Below, one piece after another: positions 1-6,665 of a stretch of DNA of 9,317 nucleotides (position 1 is the first letter of the stretch; every line of letters starts with the position of its first letter). A program made the position numbers and the translations under genes. This DNA comes from Elusimicrobiota bacterium (GTDB lineage: Bacteria; Elusimicrobiota; Elusimicrobia; UBA1565; JACRDR01): NCBI GenBank assembly GCA_016207585.1, contig JACQPI010000187.1, forward strand, positions 1 through 9,317, read 5' to 3'. The notes below the pieces were generated by a model. The model was not told where the DNA came from and made no database searches. It saw only the letters and a program-made list of their open reading frames with translations.

Positions 1-98
1 GGGCTGCGGCTTCGTTGTTCGTCGCTTACGTACCTTTCAGGTACGCGGCGCTCCTCACGCCTCGCCTCGCTCCAATAGCGGCGCAGCGGCATATCCAT
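1..98. repeat. Candidate dispersed repeat with a palindrome, non-coding leader region
   Basis: No convincing gene lies in this stretch. It contains a perfect inverted repeat, CGTACC (29-34), TTTCA loop, GGTACG (40-45). Around it is sequence rich in short repeated GCTCC/CGCCTCGC units. On the minus strand a frame with ATG at 96-98 stays open to the window edge. It encodes a strongly charged Arg/Glu-rich stretch (for example SEARREERRVPERYVSDEQR), which looks more like translated repeat DNA than a protein domain. Palindromic, Arg/Glu-coding sequences like this often belong to families dispersed between genes. With one copy in view I cannot prove repetition. Confidence 0.25.
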
Positions 99-126
99 TA
101 TTTCCGCGAGGCTCAGTAAGGAATCG

Positions 127-1830
127 GTGCGGCCTGAAAGGTTGCTCGTCGTCCTATGTTGGGGCGTCGCCGCCGCCATTTTCCTTTTACCGATTTCCAA
201 CCCGGACCTCTTCTGGCATCTGAGCGCGGCCCAGAGAATCCTCGATCTCGGCGCGCTGCCGAGGCATGATTGGCTTTCGCACACCCGGCTGGGAGCCCCG
301 TGGGTCGATTTCGAGTGGGGGAGCCAGCTGCTTTTTTGGGCCGCTCACCGGTGCGGCGGGGCGTGGGGATTATGGGCGCTTAAAGGCGTATTGGTGGCGC
401 TGATCGCCGCGGGGGTTCATGCGACCCTGAAGCTATACCGGCTCCCCGCGCCGATTCGCGCGGCGGGGCTATCCCTTTGGGCCGCCGCGATGCTTGCCCG
501 CTCCGACCTGCGCCCCGATCTGTTTTCCGTTTTGGGTTTCACTTTTCTTTTCGTGGCCCTGGAGGCGCGCCGTCTCTCGCGCGAATCGCGGCTTTTGATC
601 TGCCTGCATCCCGCCGCCTCGGCGATCATTTTTGGTCTCTGGGCGAACCTGCACGCCGGTTTCGCATACGGGTTGCTCTTGTTGGCGGCGTACGCCGCGG
701 GAGAATCGGCGCAATTTTTGTGGACGCCGCGAGACGTCAACGCGGGCCGGTCCGCGCGTCCGCGGCGCTTGTGGAGCTCTTGTTTTGGGGCTATTGCCGG
801 AACGTTTATGGTACCTTTCGGGCTCGATGGATACCGCGTGCTATGGACCCATTGGCGGGACATGGAAATGCTCCGCGCGTACATTTCGGAGTGGGGGCCC
901 ATTCGTTGGGACAATCCATGGCATTGGCCCACCTGGACGCTTCTGGCGGCGGGAGGCCTCGCGGCGTCGTCTCGAATTTTCCGATTTCGCACCGTCGCAC
1001 CGGCGCCTCTGGCGGTATTTATCATTACGGCCTACGCCGCCTTGGAACACGCCAGGTTAGGTAGTTTCTTCGCGGCGTGCGGCGCTCCCTTGGCGGCTCA
1101 TTGGGGCTGGGAAGCCGTTTCCTCACGGGAGCGGCGCGCGGGGCGCCGGGTCGCGGCGGTTTGCGCCGTCATCGTTTTGACGAGCGCTCTTTATGCCGTT
1201 GGATGGGGGATGCGTTTCGGACTTTTCCGTAAGAGCGTAGATTTTCGCTTCGTTCCTGTTCGCGCCGCCCGGTTCCTATATGAACAAAAACGTTTGCTGG
1301 GAGGCAGGGCATTGTATCACCGTTGGGGTTGGGGCGGGTATCTGGGCTGGGCCCTCTATCCGCCCTACCGCGTTTTCGAGGACGGCCGGTATATATTCCA
1401 TGATCTCCTGGGAGAATCCGCGGCGGCGACCTCGACACCGCAGGCCTGGCGGGAGTTCTTGGACCGCTACGGCATCGAGCTCGCCGTGATGGAGAATATT
1501 CCAAAAAGGTTGCCGACGACTCGGCTGTATCCGGACGGCTCGACGAAGACTTTTCTGCGCCCCTACTACGCGGTGTACATGCCGAAGGAGCAGTGGGCTT
1601 TGGTATATTGGGACGATCAGGCGCTCGTCTTCCTGAAACGACCCGCATCGATGAAAGCCTCCCTTTGGATGCTGAAGCATGAATATCGCTACGCCCGACC
1701 TTTCGATGAGGAGGCGCTGGCGGACGCCGTGCGACGTCGCGAGATTCCGAAGGGAGTCCTGGAGGAAGAATTGGAAAGGCACGCGAGGGAGCAGCGGGCG
1801 CTTCTCCACGAGACGGCGCGCCGGTTCTAA
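127..1830 (+). CDS. Polytopic membrane protein, GT-C glycosyltransferase-like, function unknown
   Basis: A 567-residue integral membrane protein starting at GTG 127, with AAGGA at 118-122 as a close ribosome-binding site. Hydrophobic segments lie at about residues 6-22, 83-97, 112-124, 131-146, 164-192, 216-231, 268-282, 290-304 and 342-360. After the first segment comes an acidic loop with DLFWHL (27-32) and later DFEWGSQLL (61-69). The pattern of Asp-x-x-Trp-His then Glu-Trp resembles the first external loop of GT-C (PMT/ArnT-like) glycosyltransferases and related uncharacterised proteins. RSDLRPDLFS (125-134) and NLHAGFA (174-180) are also typical of that group. The C-terminal part from about 370 is soluble, with a GGYLGW...YPPYRVFEDGR block (403-421). 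I infer a lipid-linked sugar transferase or related envelope function. No acceptor can be named. It could instead be a non-catalytic relative. Confidence 0.85.
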   Translation: MRPERLLVVLCWGVAAAIFLLPISNPDLFWHLSAAQRILDLGALPRHDWLSHTRLGAPWVDFEWGSQLLFWAAHRCGGAWGLWALKGVLVALIAAGVHATLKLYRLPAPIRAAGLSLWAAAMLARSDLRPDLFSVLGFTFLFVALEARRLSRESRLLICLHPAASAIIFGLWANLHAGFAYGLLLLAAYAAGESAQFLWTPRDVNAGRSARPRRLWSSCFGAIAGTFMVPFGLDGYRVLWTHWRDMEMLRAYISEWGPIRWDNPWHWPTWTLLAAGGLAASSRIFRFRTVAPAPLAVFIITAYAALEHARLGSFFAACGAPLAAHWGWEAVSSRERRAGRRVAAVCAVIVLTSALYAVGWGMRFGLFRKSVDFRFVPVRAARFLYEQKRLLGGRALYHRWGWGGYLGWALYPPYRVFEDGRYIFHDLLGESAAATSTPQAWREFLDRYGIELAVMENIPKRLPTTRLYPDGSTKTFLRPYYAVYMPKEQWALVYWDDQALVFLKRPASMKASLWMLKHEYRYARPFDEEALADAVRRREIPKGVLEEELERHAREQRALLHETARRF

Positions 1831-1840
1831 AATTGGTACC

Positions 1841-1903
1841 ATGACCGAGCATTTGCTGAAACAAATGCGAGGAAATGGTTTCGGCACGAAGCCGAAACCA
1901 TGA
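1841..1903 (+). CDS. Possible 20-codon leader peptide upstream of tryptophanase
   Basis: An ATG at 1841 opens a 20-residue frame, MTEHLLKQMRGNGFGTKPKP. Its TGA (1901-1903) overlaps the first candidate ATG of the tryptophanase gene (1900-1902) in an ATGA arrangement. The E. coli tna operon has a leader peptide, TnaC, that also ends in Pro directly before the stop. However, TnaC needs a Trp and an Asp residue to sense tryptophan, and this peptide has neither. There is no good ribosome-binding site before 1841. A second in-frame ATG at 1865 is also possible. It may act only through translational coupling, or be chance. Confidence 0.2.
   Translation: MTEHLLKQMRGNGFGTKPKP
1875..1901 (+). promoter_or_regulatory. 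Perfect 11-bp hairpin overlapping the tnaA start codon
   Basis: ATGGTTTCGGC (1875-1885) and GCCGAAACCAT (1891-1901) are perfect reverse complements around a 5-base ACGAA loop. The A and T of the ATG at 1900 lie in the stem. The only purine-rich ribosome-binding site, GAGGA (1869-1873), lies just 5' of the stem and 26 bases from that ATG. No T-run follows, so it is not an intrinsic terminator. A role in controlling translation initiation is inferred. Folding could either block the 1900 start or bring the GAGGA closer to a downstream start. Confidence 0.5.
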
Positions 1904-3309
1904 CGGAGCTCCTTAGTTCGCGTATGAAATCTTGGCCCTGGCAGACGATCATCGAGCCGTTTCGCATCAAAACGGTGGAGCCCCTTGGTTTTACGTCGGC
2001 GGCCGAGCGCGAGGAAGTCCTGAAAAGAGCGAACTACAACGTTTTTAACATCCCGGCCGAGAAGGTGTTGATCGATCTCCTGACGGATTCCGGAACATCC
2101 GCCATGTCGGCCGAGCAGTGGGCGGCGATCATGCGCGGAGACGAGTCTTACGCGGGAGCCAAGAGCTTCTTCGTTCTGGAAAAGAAGATTCGAGAGCTGA
2201 CGGGCTACCGAGAAGTGATCCCGGTGCATCAGGGGCGGGCCGCGGAGAGAATTCTTTTCTCATTTCTGGGCGGCGAAGGGCATGTCGTGCTGGCGAACGC
2301 GCATTTTGACACGACTCGGGCCAACGTGGAGGCCAGCGGGGCCGTTGCCGTCGATCTGCCGGTGGCGGGCGCCTGGAACTTTTCCCAGCCGGAACCATTC
2401 AAGGGGAATGTCGACGTTCCGGCTCTCGAAAAAGCGATCTACGAGCACGGCGCCCAAAAAATTTCGATGTTCATCATGACGGTGACAAATAACACCATTG
2501 GGGGGCAACCGGTGTCCATGCGCAACCTGCGAGACGCAGGCGAGGTCTGCCGCCGCCACAAAATTCCCGTGATCCTCGACTGCGCGCGCTTTGCGGAGAA
2601 CGCCTACCTGATCAAGCGCCGGGAGAGGGGCTACGCGACGCGGCCGGTCGCCGAGATCGCGCGGGAGATGTTTTCCTACGCGGACGGTTGCATGATGAGC
2701 GCGAAGAAGGACGCCTTTGTGAATATAGGCGGATTCCTGGCGCTCAACAACCCGGAATGGGCGCGGCGGGCGCGGGAGATTCTCATCCTCGGGGAGGGTT
2801 TCACGACCTACGGGGGATTGGCCGGACGCGACCTGGAGGCCATGGCCCGGGGACTCGAGGAGGTGCTCGACGAGGAATATCTTCAGTACCGCATCCGGTC
2901 CGTCGAATATTTGGGCGAGGGACTCCGGCGCCATGGGATTGCCATCGTGGAGCCGCCCGGCGGGCATGCGATTTACATCGACGCCAAACGTTTCTTGCCC
3001 CACATCCCCCCTCGGGAGTATCCGGCGCAGGCGTTGGTCTGCGAGCTTTACCGCAACGCCGGCATCCGCGCCGTCGAGGTTGGATCCTTGATGTTCGGCC
3101 GCAGGAACAACGAAGAGTTCTTGCCCGCGCGCATGGAGCTCGTGCGCCTTGCGATCCCTCGGCGAGTCTATACCCAAAGTCACATCGATTTCGTGATCGA
3201 GATCCTGGGGGAGATCGCGCGGCGGAAGGACTCGCTCTCCGGGCTCAGGCTCTTGGAGGGAGCGCAGCGGCTGGCTCATTTCACGGCGAGGCTCGAACCC
3301 GTCTACTGA
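1900..3309 (+). CDS. tnaA: Tryptophanase (tryptophan indole-lyase), PLP-dependent
   Basis: Splits L-tryptophan into indole, pyruvate and ammonia in the cytoplasm. The whole 469-residue protein aligns by eye with E. coli TnaA (about 471 residues): EPFRIK near the N-terminus, LIDLLTDSGT (57-66), MRGDESYAG (78-86), HQGR (110-113), GGQPVS (201-206), DCARFAENAY (227-236), SAKKD with the PLP lysine K270, and VRLAIPRRVYTQ (415-426). The sister enzyme tyrosine phenol-lyase differs at three substrate positions. Here they read Asp in FDTT (D137, Thr in the lyase), Val394 (Arg in the lyase) and His460 (Phe in the lyase), all of the tryptophanase type. The start is uncertain. ATG 1900 is partly inside a hairpin; ATG 1924 (residue 9) gives an N-terminus closer to known family lengths. 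No tryptophan permease gene is adjacent. The kinase gene begins one base after the stop, so the two are probably co-transcribed and coupled. Confidence 0.95.
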   Translation: MTELLSSRMKSWPWQTIIEPFRIKTVEPLGFTSAAEREEVLKRANYNVFNIPAEKVLIDLLTDSGTSAMSAEQWAAIMRGDESYAGAKSFFVLEKKIRELTGYREVIPVHQGRAAERILFSFLGGEGHVVLANAHFDTTRANVEASGAVAVDLPVAGAWNFSQPEPFKGNVDVPALEKAIYEHGAQKISMFIMTVTNNTIGGQPVSMRNLRDAGEVCRRHKIPVILDCARFAENAYLIKRRERGYATRPVAEIAREMFSYADGCMMSAKKDAFVNIGGFLALNNPEWARRAREILILGEGFTTYGGLAGRDLEAMARGLEEVLDEEYLQYRIRSVEYLGEGLRRHGIAIVEPPGGHAIYIDAKRFLPHIPPREYPAQALVCELYRNAGIRAVEVGSLMFGRRNNEEFLPARMELVRLAIPRRVYTQSHIDFVIEILGEIARRKDSLSGLRLLEGAQRLAHFTARLEPVY

Positions 3310-3310
3310 A

Positions 3311-5296
3311 ATGGCCGAATTGCAACCCCGCCTCCTCCTTATTTCGCGCGACGGCGAGTTGGCCAAGAACTTCACCTTGGCCTGCGAGGCGCGAGGCATT
3401 CTCGCCGATTGCGTGGAGACTCTGGGGGAGGCGCGCGAGAGATGGCGTCGTCCCGAGACGAACTTGGTGGGAGTCGTCGCCGACGTCCTATCGCTTGGAG
3501 CCGAGGAACGGATTTATTTGGAAAATCTCCACAAGCGGCCGCAGAGTCCAAAACTGCTGGAATTGGTCGATGCCGGAGGATGGGAGCGGTTGGGCGGGCA
3601 GCTACAGCGCATCCGCTGGCCCATGACGAACGCCTTTCTGGAGGATGTCCGGCGGTATGCCGCGGCCCCCATGGTCTTCCTGGCCGACACGACCCTCTTC
3701 TCGACCGGATTCCTCCAAAACGTCCTGCAACGCCAAGGCGTCCAAACCGTCCAGTTGGAGGCGCCGGTCGGAATTTCAGAGGTTTTGCGGCCGCCGCCCG
3801 AGGCCGATACGGGGGGATCGTTTTTTGGGAAACTGCTCTCCTCCGAACCCGCGAAGAAAACGGCGACCCTGGGCCGGACCGCCGTCGTTTTGTGGAAGGG
3901 GGAAATGGGGGAAGCCGAGGCGCTGGCTCAACGGCTGCGCGCGACGATGCCGGAGGCGCTGGTATTTTTGGTGACGACCGCGGGTCCCATCCAGGAGGCG
4001 GAGCATTCGCTGCGCCAGGGGCAGGTGGGTCGGTTCCCGCGTTCGATGATCGACAAGGTGCCCACGCTGTTGGAAGGCAAGCCGATCGAGGACCCGCATT
4101 CCAAAGGGCGCATTCTCTTAGTGGACAACTTTAGGCCGTTTTTGATCCAGCTTTCGCAGGGTCTTATGGGAGACGGTTTCGAGATCGTCGCCTTGATGAA
4201 CGGGGAGGAGGCCCTCGGGGTGGCGCGGCGGGAGCGCTTCCATCTTGCCATCGTCGGCGCCCCGTTGGCGCACGCCAAGCAGACAGGCATCGAGCTCGCG
4301 CAAAAGCTTCGCGAAATCGATTCGGACATGCGCCTGATTCTCATGGTCGACCGCTATCCTCTTCAGGCTGCCTTGCAGGGAGTGAGCCAGGTGGTCGAGG
4401 TGGGGCTTGATGACTGTCTCCTCAAGCCCGTCGAGCCTTCCCGCCTTCAATTCTCCGTCAGCCGGGCTCTCGAACGCCGCCGGCTGCTTTTGGAAAACGC
4501 AAGGCTCCTTTTGGAGCTCCAGGTTTCCAACGACAAGCTCGCGCGGCTCAACGGGTTCCAATCCAAATTTTTCGCGACGGTCGCGCACGACGTCAAGAAT
4601 CCGCTGACCGCGATACGTGGATACGCCGAGCTCATGAACATGCGCATCCAAGATCCCGACTTGGCCAAATGCGTCGGCCACATCCTTTCCTCATCCAAGA
4701 CCCTGGAGGGCCTGGTATCGGATCTCGTCGACTATGCGGCGATCGAATCCGGAAAGCTGCGCGTCAACCTGGGGCCGTGCGACCTCTTGGAAGTGGTGCA
4801 GGAGGTCCGCTCGCGCATCGAGGTCGTCGCTCAAAAACGCAAGATCCGCTTTGCGGTGCAAGTCCCGCCGCAGCTGCCGGTCCTGCAGGGAGATCCTTTG
4901 CGCTTGGGGCAGGTGATCCAGAATCTTTGCACGAACGCCGTCCAGTACACTCCGGAAGGGGGTTCCGTCACGCTGGCGGTAGATCGCGCCGCGACGGAAA
5001 TAGTCGTCGGGATTCGCGACACGGGCATCGGTATATCCAGGGAAGACCTCCCCAGGGTCTTCGAGCGGTTTTTCCAAACGGAGGAGGCGCAGAGGATGCG
5101 GCGCGCCGGTTTCGGCCTGGGCCTCAAGATCGCCCAGGAAATCGTTCGCGCGCACGGGGGCAATATCGGGGTGGAATCGGAGCTGGGCAAAGGCTCCCGT
5201 TTTTTCTTCACGATTCCATTTCCCATCCTCTCCTCGGTACCGACGCCCCCTCCGAGACCCGTTTCCCAAACCCCTCCACCCGCGCCGCCCCGATGA
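3311..5296 (+). CDS. Soluble histidine kinase with three degenerate receiver-like domains
   Basis: A 661-residue cytoplasmic sensor kinase without transmembrane segments. The C-terminal half is a complete kinase: a helical linker (386-415), a HisKA H-box with H426 in AHDVKNPL, then an ATPase domain with N-box N542, DTGIGI (570-575), an F-box FERFF (584-588) and GFGLGL (600-605). It should autophosphorylate on H426. The first 385 residues look like three receiver folds in tandem. The first (about 7-115) keeps an Asp at the acceptor position (D58) but has Trp103 where the conserved Lys should be. The second (about 119-255) has Trp195 in place of the Asp and an insertion at 155-187. The third (267-385) keeps Lys372 but has Gly316 in place of the Asp. 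These alignments are by eye. The tail (641-661) is rich in Pro. It follows tnaA by one base, and no ordinary response regulator lies in the window. The input signal is unknown. Confidence 0.9.
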   Translation: MAELQPRLLLISRDGELAKNFTLACEARGILADCVETLGEARERWRRPETNLVGVVADVLSLGAEERIYLENLHKRPQSPKLLELVDAGGWERLGGQLQRIRWPMTNAFLEDVRRYAAAPMVFLADTTLFSTGFLQNVLQRQGVQTVQLEAPVGISEVLRPPPEADTGGSFFGKLLSSEPAKKTATLGRTAVVLWKGEMGEAEALAQRLRATMPEALVFLVTTAGPIQEAEHSLRQGQVGRFPRSMIDKVPTLLEGKPIEDPHSKGRILLVDNFRPFLIQLSQGLMGDGFEIVALMNGEEALGVARRERFHLAIVGAPLAHAKQTGIELAQKLREIDSDMRLILMVDRYPLQAALQGVSQVVEVGLDDCLLKPVEPSRLQFSVSRALERRRLLLENARLLLELQVSNDKLARLNGFQSKFFATVAHDVKNPLTAIRGYAELMNMRIQDPDLAKCVGHILSSSKTLEGLVSDLVDYAAIESGKLRVNLGPCDLLEVVQEVRSRIEVVAQKRKIRFAVQVPPQLPVLQGDPLRLGQVIQNLCTNAVQYTPEGGSVTLAVDRAATEIVVGIRDTGIGISREDLPRVFERFFQTEEAQRMRRAGFGLGLKIAQEIVRAHGGNIGVESELGKGSRFFFTIPFPILSSVPTPPPRPVSQTPPPAPPR

Positions 5297-5369
5297 AGGG
5301 CGGCCGTCTTTCGGGCCTGGCCGAGCGTCTAGGCCATGGCGACCAGTTCCACGTCGTGTTTGGCTCACC

Positions 5370-5398
5370 TTGCCCATGGACTCAAGAAATATTATCCT
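5370..5398 (+). promoter_or_regulatory. Weak sigma70-like promoter candidate before the HD-GYP gene
   Basis: TTGCCC (5370-5375), a 17-base spacer and TATCCT (5393-5398) match the -35 and -10 consensus at 4 of 6 positions each. Transcription would start near 5405 and run through the hairpin at 5449-5472 before the ATG at 5481. Matches this weak occur often by chance. Confidence 0.2.
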
Positions 5399-5448
5399 GA
5401 ATGCCGGGTGGTGCATTTGTCGGAATTGATGGAGGCGCGCAGTAGTTC

Positions 5449-5474
5449 AACGCCGAGTTCGCGCTCGGCGTTTT
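5449..5474 (+). terminator. Terminator-like hairpin just before the GAF/HD-GYP start
   Basis: AACGCCGAG (5449-5457) and CTCGGCGTT (5464-5472) form a perfect 9-bp, GC-rich stem with a 6-base loop, ending in a short run of four T (5471-5474). It fits a Rho-independent terminator for the tryptophanase-kinase transcript, though the T-run is short. It lies only 8 bases before the next ATG, which has no ribosome-binding site. It could therefore also be an attenuator or a translation-control element for that gene. Confidence 0.5.
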
Positions 5475-5480
5475 AACTTC

Positions 5481-6665
5481 ATGGGAAGACGGCAAGACTT
5501 AGAGAGGCGGCAGACCCTTCTGGCTCGCTTTGGCCGGCGCATTTCCGGGGAGACCCGCCTCGACAATTTATTGACCATCCTCGCGGAGGAGGTCCGCAAT
5601 ATACTAGGCGCGGACCGCTGCTCCGTCTTCCTGGTGGACCCCGTCAAGAACGAGTTGTGGACCAAGGTGGCGGTGGGGGTGGGAGAGAAGGTGCTGCGGG
5701 TGCCGCTGGGTCGTGGAATCGCCGGCTTTGTCGCCAAGACGGGATCCGCGGTCAATATCCGCGACGCCTACCGCGACCTCCGGTTTTCGCACGAGATCGA
5801 CAGTTTTACCGGCTACCGCACCAAGAGCGTCTTGGCGGTCCCTCTCAAGGACCGTAACGGCAAGGCGATCGGTGTATTCGAGGTCCTGAATAAGTCGAAA
5901 AGCTATTTCAACGAGGAGGACGAGGGTTTCCTAAGGCTCCTCGCCGCGATCGCGGCTTCCTCGGTCGAGAACGCCCAGCTCTACGAGAATCTGAGACGTT
6001 CCCATCTGGAAACGATTTACCGGCTCGCCATGGTGGCCGAGTATCGCGATCAGACCGACACCGCCAAACACCTGCGCCATATCTCGAAGTATTCCGCGAT
6101 CGTGGCCGCCCAACTGGGGTTGCCGTATCAACGAGTGGAGGACATCCGCTACGCGAGTCCCCTGCACGACATCGGCAAGGTCGCGATTCCGGACGCGATT
6201 TTACTGAAACCGGGCAAGCTGACCCCCGAAGAATACGAAGAGATGAAAAAACACCCTATTTACGGAGCCCGGATGCTGGAAAATGCCGAAACCCCGCTGC
6301 TCCAACTGGCCTGCCGCATCAGCATGGCGCACCACGAGCATTACGACGGGACGGGATATCCTCACGGGCTGAAGGCGGAGCAGATTCCCTTGGAAGCGAG
6401 GATCGTCTCGGTCGTAGACGTCTTCGACGCGTTGACCACGAAGAGGGTGTATAAAGGCGCCTGGACGCTGGAAGAAACGTTCCGCTACATGTCCAACCAG
6501 GCCGGCCGTCTTTTCGACCCGATGGTGGCCGATGCGTTCAATAAATGTTTTCCCGAAATCCAGGAAATCCTCCGTGATGAAATAGGGGCTGAGTCTGTCG
6601 AAGGGCGCGCTGCCTCGACGGAAGGCGTTTCGGACATCCTGCCGTCGTCTCCCGGCAGTCCTTAA
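5481..6665 (+). CDS. GAF domain plus HD-GYP c-di-GMP phosphodiesterase
   Basis: A 394-residue soluble protein. Residues about 20-168 form a GAF sensor domain (LLGADRCSVFLVD-like core at 41-53, GFVAKTG at 82-88, KSVLAVPL at 115-122). It carries N137-K138, then F143, then D147-E148. That is the NKFDE signature of cyclic-nucleotide-binding GAF domains. Residues about 175-365 form an HD-GYP domain with E187, H197, H229-D230 with K233 (HDIGKVAIPD), H258, H284-H285, DGTGYP (289-294) and D313, the usual metal and substrate positions. It should hydrolyse cyclic di-GMP to pGpG or GMP, probably under control of a ligand bound by the GAF domain. The tail (366-394) is low in structure. Only ATG 5481 fits as start in this frame; there is no ribosome-binding site, but a hairpin lies just upstream. 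The stop overlaps the stop of the convergent OmpA-like gene by four bases. Confidence 0.93.
   Translation: MGRRQDLERRQTLLARFGRRISGETRLDNLLTILAEEVRNILGADRCSVFLVDPVKNELWTKVAVGVGEKVLRVPLGRGIAGFVAKTGSAVNIRDAYRDLRFSHEIDSFTGYRTKSVLAVPLKDRNGKAIGVFEVLNKSKSYFNEEDEGFLRLLAAIAASSVENAQLYENLRRSHLETIYRLAMVAEYRDQTDTAKHLRHISKYSAIVAAQLGLPYQRVEDIRYASPLHDIGKVAIPDAILLKPGKLTPEEYEEMKKHPIYGARMLENAETPLLQLACRISMAHHEHYDGTGYPHGLKAEQIPLEARIVSVVDVFDALTTKRVYKGAWTLEETFRYMSNQAGRLFDPMVADAFNKCFPEIQEILRDEIGAESVEGRAASTEGVSDILPSSPGSP

Larger units (their letters stand above)
5293..5476 (+). pseudogene. Two small overlapping ORFs, possible remnant of a P-loop ATPase gene
   Basis: The gap between the kinase and HD-GYP genes holds a 35-codon ORF (5293-5400) whose ATG overlaps the kinase stop (ATGA), and a 46-codon ORF (5336-5476) in another frame. 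Read alone neither is recognisable. Joined across a frame change near 5365 they give a natural-looking order. The first frame gives GDQFHVVFGSP, like a beta strand leading into a Walker A loop. The second gives LAHGLKKYYPECRVVHLSEL, like the helix and strand after Walker A in DnaA-type AAA+ proteins. The GxGKT core itself is absent. I read this, with low confidence, as a decayed fragment. Chance or real short peptides are the alternatives. Confidence 0.2.

Noticed and set aside
127..1830. Tryptophan permease partner of tnaA
   Set aside because: The protein has GT-C-like acidic loops and a large soluble C-terminal part, unlike amino-acid permeases.
1900..3309. Tyrosine phenol-lyase instead of tryptophanase
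   Set aside because: The three discriminating positions (D137, V394, H460) are all of the tryptophanase type.
1276..3399. Long minus-strand open frames opposite the membrane-protein and tryptophanase genes
   Set aside because: They are antisense to genes with clear family motifs, have no recognisable domains, and arise readily in GC-rich DNA.
6639..6658. CTGCCG/CGGCAG hairpin as terminator of the HD-GYP gene
   Set aside because: The stem is only 6 bp, lies inside the coding region and has no T-run on either strand.
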